Shown here in pieces: positions 60,468 to 64,000 of a stretch of 64,000 bases of DNA (within the stretch, counting starts at the first letter, position 1; each line of letters begins with the position of its first letter). The position numbers and the translations under genes were made by a program. The notes under the pieces were generated by a model. The model was given only the letters and a program-made list of their open reading frames with translations, was not told where the DNA came from and did no database searches. This DNA is from Bacillus mycoides (lineage in GTDB: Bacteria > Bacillota > Bacilli > Bacillales > Bacillaceae_G), in NCBI RefSeq assembly GCF_001757995.1, contig NZ_LXLV01000025.1, positions 150,201 to 214,200 of the forward strand. The letters are read 5' to 3'.

Positions 60468-61505
60468 ATGAAAGCAGTAGTAGTTAATAAAGACAGCAAA
60501 GCAAACATTGAAGTTATTGAAAAGGAATTACGTCCGTTACACTCGGGTGAAGCGCTAGTAGATGTAGAGTATTGTGGAGTTTGCCACACTGATTTACACG
60601 TTGCGAATCATGATTTTGGAAACACAGATGGCCGCATCCTTGGTCATGAGGGTGTAGGTATTGTTACTAAAATTGCTGATGATGTTACTTCACTAAAGAT
60701 AGGTGACCGTGTAAGTATTGCATGGATGTTCCAATCTTGTGGACGTTGTGAATATTGCGTAACTGGTAGAGAAACATTCTGTCGTGAAGTTAAAAATGCT
60801 GGTTATACAGTAGATGGTGGTATGGCTGAACAATGTATCGTTACAGCTGATTATGCTGTGACAGTACCAGAAGGATTAGATCCTGCTCAAGCATCATCAA
60901 TCACATGTGCAGGCGTAACTACATATAAAGCTATTAAAGTATCAGACATTAAACCTGGTCAACCTATCGTAATCTATGGTTGTGGTGGATTGGGTAACCT
61001 AGCAATCCAATATGCTAAAAATGTATTTGGTGCAAAGGTAATTGCAGTTGATATCAATGACGACAAATTAGCCTTAGCAAAAGAAGTTGGTGCCGATATG
61101 ACTATCAATCCAATTACTCAAGGCCCTGCTGATAAGATTGTTCAAGAGGCGTTTGGTGGCGCTTATGCTGCTGTAGTAACAGCCGTTTCTAAAGTAGCCT
61201 TCAATTCAGCAGTTGACGCAGTACGTGCTTGCGGTAAAGTAGTTGCAGTAGGTTTACCAGTAGAAACTATGGATTTAAACATTCCACGACTTGTATTAGA
61301 CGGAATTGAAGTAGTTGGTTCTCTAGTTGGTACTCGTAAGGATCTGGAGGAGGCATTTATGTTCGGCGCAGAAGGAAAAGTAGTGCCGGTTGTTCAAACT
61401 TGTCCTTTAGATGAAGTACAAAATGTATTCGAAGAAATGGAACAAGGTAGAATTCAAGGGCGTATGGTAATTGATTTTAAACAGCATAATTGCAATTGCA
61501 AATAA
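60468..61505 (+). CDS. adhP: Zinc alcohol dehydrogenase, AdhP-like
   Basis: A 345-residue medium-chain dehydrogenase: catalytic zinc Cys in [25 protein letters not shown], structural zinc Cys in [16 protein letters not shown], and the NAD fold [16 protein letters not shown]. It reduces acetaldehyde or oxidises ethanol/propanol and serves fermentation. Ends with a Cys-rich tail (HNCNCK). AAGGGGAG precedes the ATG. Single gene with a possible Rex site upstream and a terminator downstream. Confidence 0.94.
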   Translation: MKAVVVNKDSKANIEVIEKELRPLHSGEALVDVEYCGVCHTDLHVANHDFGNTDGRILGHEGVGIVTKIADDVTSLKIGDRVSIAWMFQSCGRCEYCVTGRETFCREVKNAGYTVDGGMAEQCIVTADYAVTVPEGLDPAQASSITCAGVTTYKAIKVSDIKPGQPIVIYGCGGLGNLAIQYAKNVFGAKVIAVDINDDKLALAKEVGADMTINPITQGPADKIVQEAFGGAYAAVVTAVSKVAFNSAVDAVRACGKVVAVGLPVETMDLNIPRLVLDGIEVVGSLVGTRKDLEEAFMFGAEGKVVPVVQTCPLDEVQNVFEEMEQGRIQGRMVIDFKQHNCNCK

Positions 61506-61568
61506 TTCACTTTAAACATAAAAAGCATGAGTCTAGCAAAGGACATTTAAAAAAGTTAGACGGCATTT

Positions 61569-61612
61569 AGAAGATGATTTCTGTATTCAACAGAGATCAT
61601 CTTCTTTATATT
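61569..61612 (+). terminator. Terminator after adhP
   Basis: AGAAGATGATTTCTG / CAGAGATCATCTTCT, 14 of 15 pairs, short T run. Confidence 0.72.
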
Positions 61613-61673
61613 CTACTAATATCGATGCCGATTAATGCCCGATTGGTGAGGGATGATTAAAGGTTCAATTTAT
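61605..61673 (+). repeat. bcr1-type repeat, copy 3 (internally deleted)
   Basis: TTTAT at 61605-61609 and 61669-61673 border a 69-bp piece that keeps GCCCGATTGGTGAGGG and GATTAAAGGTTCAATTTAT, matching the central and right parts of copies 1 and 2, while the CCCGC...GCGGG start is lost or strongly changed. It looks like a decayed or deleted copy. Confidence 0.65.
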
Positions 61674-62676
61674 TTGCAAACGAAAAAGAATCTTTATGTT
61701 TAACAAATTTCTTTTGATCTGGAACGGATTGAATTGCTACAACTTGCGAATCTCTTGCTTTCAGTGCATCTTGAATCCCGATTGTCATAAGCTTAATAAA
61801 TAGAATCGTAATAAAGAATGAAACGAGAGTATAAAAAATAATCCACCATGAAAGATTCATTTCATAACGATTTAATCCAATAAGGCCTGCCCAATCATTA
61901 GATAGAGAAACAGGTTTGAGCACTCCGTCATAGAGTTCGCGCATTTGTATCCCGCCAATTACAATATTAAGCAACGCTAAATGGATAACGAGTATGAGTG
62001 TTTGGACGATATGTTCCATGAATAACACAAATAAGCGGTCAAGTAATAAGACTCGTAAGTGTTTTTTTATAATATGAAAACGGCTAGCACCCAGTAATTG
62101 TGAACTTAAAATGTAATCTCGTTTCATAAATTCATCAACCTCTGAGGATATATATAAAGAAAGTGTAGGCAGAGCGACGAAAATAAGTACGAGTACTTGA
62201 TAAAACGTAAATGAAATATTTGGGTCTAATCTATCAGCATTTGATGTAATTACAATATTAACGGGCGTGATGAGTATGAATGCGATAAATAAAGTTGGAA
62301 TATAATAAAAAACTTCTGAGCATGCCTGGAAAAATCTCTTGAATTTTGGAGCATATAAACTTAAGAGGATTCCTATACATGTTCCGCATAAAATTCGAAA
62401 GAAGCTAATTGCCACGGCTAATAAAATGGTGAATTTTGCTCCTTCTACAATTTGTAAGAAAACAGACTCTCCAAAACGATCAGTTCCAAAAGGCGGCATT
62501 AACGATGGTGGAAAGGGGGCCTTTCCAAGTAATTCGTTATTGTCATTGTAAAGTAACTGAGGAGGTTTTGGGATGTTATCTTTAAAGAACCAACTATAAA
62601 TAAAACTAGCTGAAATAAGTATGAAAAGATAAGTAAAGCCGATTAAAAAGCGTTTTGATTTCCAAATAGATTTCAT
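61657..62676 (-). CDS. ABC transporter permease, DppC/OppC-like
   Basis: A 339-residue membrane protein of the binding-protein-dependent permease type. It has an N-terminal helix (FLIGFTYLFILISASFIYSW), a long outer loop, then five helices with a degenerate EAA-like loop (YILSSQLLGASRFHIIKKHLRVLLLD). The stop and last five codons lie within bcr1 copy 3, so its natural C-terminus may have been altered. ATG 62676 follows AAAGGAG and overlaps the preceding stop (ATGA). No ATPase or binding protein gene is found in the window, so the pair is orphan. Confidence 0.8.
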   Translation of the reverse strand: MKSIWKSKRFLIGFTYLFILISASFIYSWFFKDNIPKPPQLLYNDNNELLGKAPFPPSLMPPFGTDRFGESVFLQIVEGAKFTILLAVAISFFRILCGTCIGILLSLYAPKFKRFFQACSEVFYYIPTLFIAFILITPVNIVITSNADRLDPNISFTFYQVLVLIFVALPTLSLYISSEVDEFMKRDYILSSQLLGASRFHIIKKHLRVLLLDRLFVLFMEHIVQTLILVIHLALLNIVIGGIQMRELYDGVLKPVSLSNDWAGLIGLNRYEMNLSWWIIFYTLVSFFITILFIKLMTIGIQDALKARDSQVVAIQSVPDQKKFVKHKDSFSFANKLNL

Positions 62677-63575
62677 AGAGCTGCTCCTTTCAATTGTTTT
62701 TGCCATCTATTCATCATAAAAGTGATTATTTGAAAAATAGAATAAAACGGTAAAATAATCATGACGAGTATGATAAATGCAGCAGGAGGTGAAACAAATG
62801 CCTTCCTAAATAAAAATTGAATAATGCCTTCCATATTAAAAACAAATTCTAAAATGAATAAGTTAGAAAGTAAGAAAACAAAAATCGTTTTTAAATGGTG
62901 AAAGAAGTGGATAGATATATTTTTGAATAAATGAATGCATAGTATATAACTTGATGAAAGGCCTTTTCCATATGCAACCTCTACGTAATGTTTTCCATGT
63001 TCTTCTTTTATGTATAACACCATCATCCGAAACATTTGTAATGTAGGTAAGACTGCTAAAGATAAAATAGGGAGTAAATAAGCTCGATTTTCATTAAAAG
63101 AAATAATGGTGACAGGAGATTCCCCGAATTTCTGAAGTACCCATATGAAAAATATTTGCAAACAAATCATCATCATCATATCAGGGACAGCTTCTAATAT
63201 GAACACAATTCGGTTTATCCATTTTTTTATATAATCTTTTGCTAAAAAATAAAAAAATGCCATACTAGATGATAGAAAGAGCGCAAGAAAAAAGGCTATA
63301 AATAATACAGTAAATGAATATAGGTAAGGTTCTAAAACAGTTGGAAATAATGGTGTCTTTTTGAAACTACCAAATTTCGGGTCTGATCCGATAACTACTA
63401 ATGATTCAGGGGAGAAAACCTCTTTTAACATAGTAACGATCTGATTAAAAAAATAAATTGGTTGAAAGGTAAATCCTTGTTGAGTGATAAATAAATAAGG
63501 TAAATTTAATAATAGTAAGAGTGATAAAAGAATTGATGAAAGCTTAATTGTGAATTGAGATATTGTATTTAACAT
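62673..63575 (-). CDS. ABC transporter permease, DppB/OppB-like
   Basis: A 300-residue membrane protein with six helices; after helix 1 comes a large outer loop (TQQGFTFQPIYFFNQIVTML), then the inner loop VEVAYGKGLSSSYILCIHLFKN (EAA-like) and the end ILPFYSIFQIITFMMNRW. It forms the other half of the peptide-type importer with the gene downstream. GGAGGGATTT precedes ATG 63575. It overlaps the partner by four bases. Sequence identity to classic DppB is low by eye. Confidence 0.78.
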   Translation of the reverse strand: MLNTISQFTIKLSSILLSLLLLLNLPYLFITQQGFTFQPIYFFNQIVTMLKEVFSPESLVVIGSDPKFGSFKKTPLFPTVLEPYLYSFTVLFIAFFLALFLSSSMAFFYFLAKDYIKKWINRIVFILEAVPDMMMMICLQIFFIWVLQKFGESPVTIISFNENRAYLLPILSLAVLPTLQMFRMMVLYIKEEHGKHYVEVAYGKGLSSSYILCIHLFKNISIHFFHHLKTIFVFLLSNLFILEFVFNMEGIIQFLFRKAFVSPPAAFIILVMIILPFYSIFQIITFMMNRWQKQLKGAAL

Positions 63576-63611
63576 TAAATCCCTCCGACATCTTTTTACA
63601 ACATTATACAA

Positions 63612-63810
63612 TAAAATTCATATTTCGTTTTGATTTTTCTGAAAAATATAAATACTATTAGGTTTTATAGTATGGAACATATATTTACAAGGTAAAAAAG
63701 TGATAGTAGGGAGCCGTGCTCTATGTCCATCAAGATAAAAGGACTAGTGAACCTAAAGCAATAAAAAGAGCAAAATGCACAAAATTTCCGTATTGGTGGT
63801 AATTGCTTTT
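63612..63810. other. Intergenic region before the IS231-like element
   Basis: No gene seen. The part from 63745 to 63810 could be the worn right end of an older IS231-like element because it leads into a terminal repeat, but no transposase codons are recognised. Confidence 0.35.
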
Positions 63811-63857
63811 CTTAAGTTGATGGATATGTGATGTGACCCCACATCCATCAACTTAAG
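63811..63857. repeat. Pair of facing IS231-type terminal repeats
   Basis: CTTAAGTTGATGGAT (63811-63825) and ATCCATCAACTTAAG (63843-63857) are a perfect 15-bp inverted pair 17 bases apart. The right copy is the left end of the element that follows; the left copy faces the other way like the right end of a second element. Confidence 0.75.
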
Positions 63858-64000
63858 GATTTAGACTATTTTAAAACTTAAAAGCACGTTACTATTCTCT
63901 TATGTTAATGAGAAAGGGTGACGTGCTTTTTATGAATATGCATCAAAAACAAGAGCTGTCTTTATTTGCCGAAGAGTTATATCGATATATGTCTCCCGCT
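63838..64000 (+). mobile_element. Left end of an IS231-like (IS4 family) insertion sequence, cut by the window edge
   Basis: The terminal repeat ATCCATCAACTTAAGGAT is followed 70 bases later by a transposase start. Only 163 bases are visible. The repeat CATCAACTTAAG is typical of IS231 and related mobile cassettes of the B. cereus group. Confidence 0.82.
63932..64000 (+). CDS. IS231-like transposase, N-terminal fragment (continues past the window)
   Basis: ATG 63932 starts M-N-M-H-Q-K-Q-E-L-S-L-F-A-E-E-L-Y-R-Y-M, close to the IS231 transposase opening as I recall it (ELQLFSEELYRHL). The DDE catalytic residues lie outside. A hairpin AAAGCACGTTAC...GTGACGTGCTTT (about 63879-63930) sits just before the start, as in IS231 where it hides the ribosome site from outside transcription. 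Confidence 0.85.
   Translation, partial: MNMHQKQELSLFAEELYRYMSPA

Overview
The window looks like chromosomal DNA from the Bacillus cereus group (cereus/thuringiensis/anthracis type). The evidence is low G+C content with Bacillus-style GGAGG ribosome sites, T-box leaders, a second eukaryote-like isoleucyl-tRNA synthetase, Amj, YpjP, BsSCO and TatA/TatC proteins, bcr1-type repeats flanked by TTTAT, and the start of an IS231-like transposase at the right edge. I see no tRNA, rRNA, CRISPR array or prophage.

Left part (1-17 kb): a partial gene resembling a methyltransferase tail, an endonuclease/exonuclease/phosphatase-fold enzyme, and a 1400-residue TPR protein with an embedded C39-like cysteine protease domain. 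Three T-box-controlled genes follow within 10 kb: ileS2 (specifier ATC, Ile), an archaeal-type aspartyl-tRNA synthetase (specifier GAC, Asp) and an NSS-family sodium symporter (specifier CTC, Leu). A secreted zinc metalloprotease, a secreted unknown protein and a DUF418 remnant lie between them. After the aspS2 T-box terminator a near-perfect ribosome site precedes a short reading frame that starts with five Asp and three Asn codons and runs across the aspS2 start. This looks like a second, translational control layer and is the most striking feature here.

Middle (17-34 kb): Amj lipid II flippase, several HAD phosphatases and GNAT acetyltransferases, a GntP-type permease plus iron alcohol dehydrogenase separated by a 282-bp MITE-like element, a racemase, TrmO, an Ecs-like ABC pair, ypjP, a glyoxalase-like gene broken by one stop codon, an APH-fold kinase, an AraC regulator, an esterase, a PAP2 phosphatase and a beta-lactamase-fold hydrolase.

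Right (34-54 kb): a housekeeping stretch with thyA-dfrA, a PBP2a-like class B penicillin-binding protein, azoR with a palindromic operator, plsC, hemolysin III, tatA-tatC, DegV, a metallo-beta-lactamase-fold hydrolase, SCO, Hsp20, asnB, an SH3-tailed amidase, a siderophore-binding lipoprotein with a Fur-like box, D-amino-acid transaminase and nitroreductase.

Right end (54-64 kb): three bcr1 copies, each touching the 3' end of a gene or gene remnant, pncA, a NUDIX enzyme, an MscS channel, a two-component system whose GAF domain carries a cysteine cluster, an RpiR regulator, adhP, an orphan pair of peptide-type ABC permeases, and the left end of an IS231-like element.
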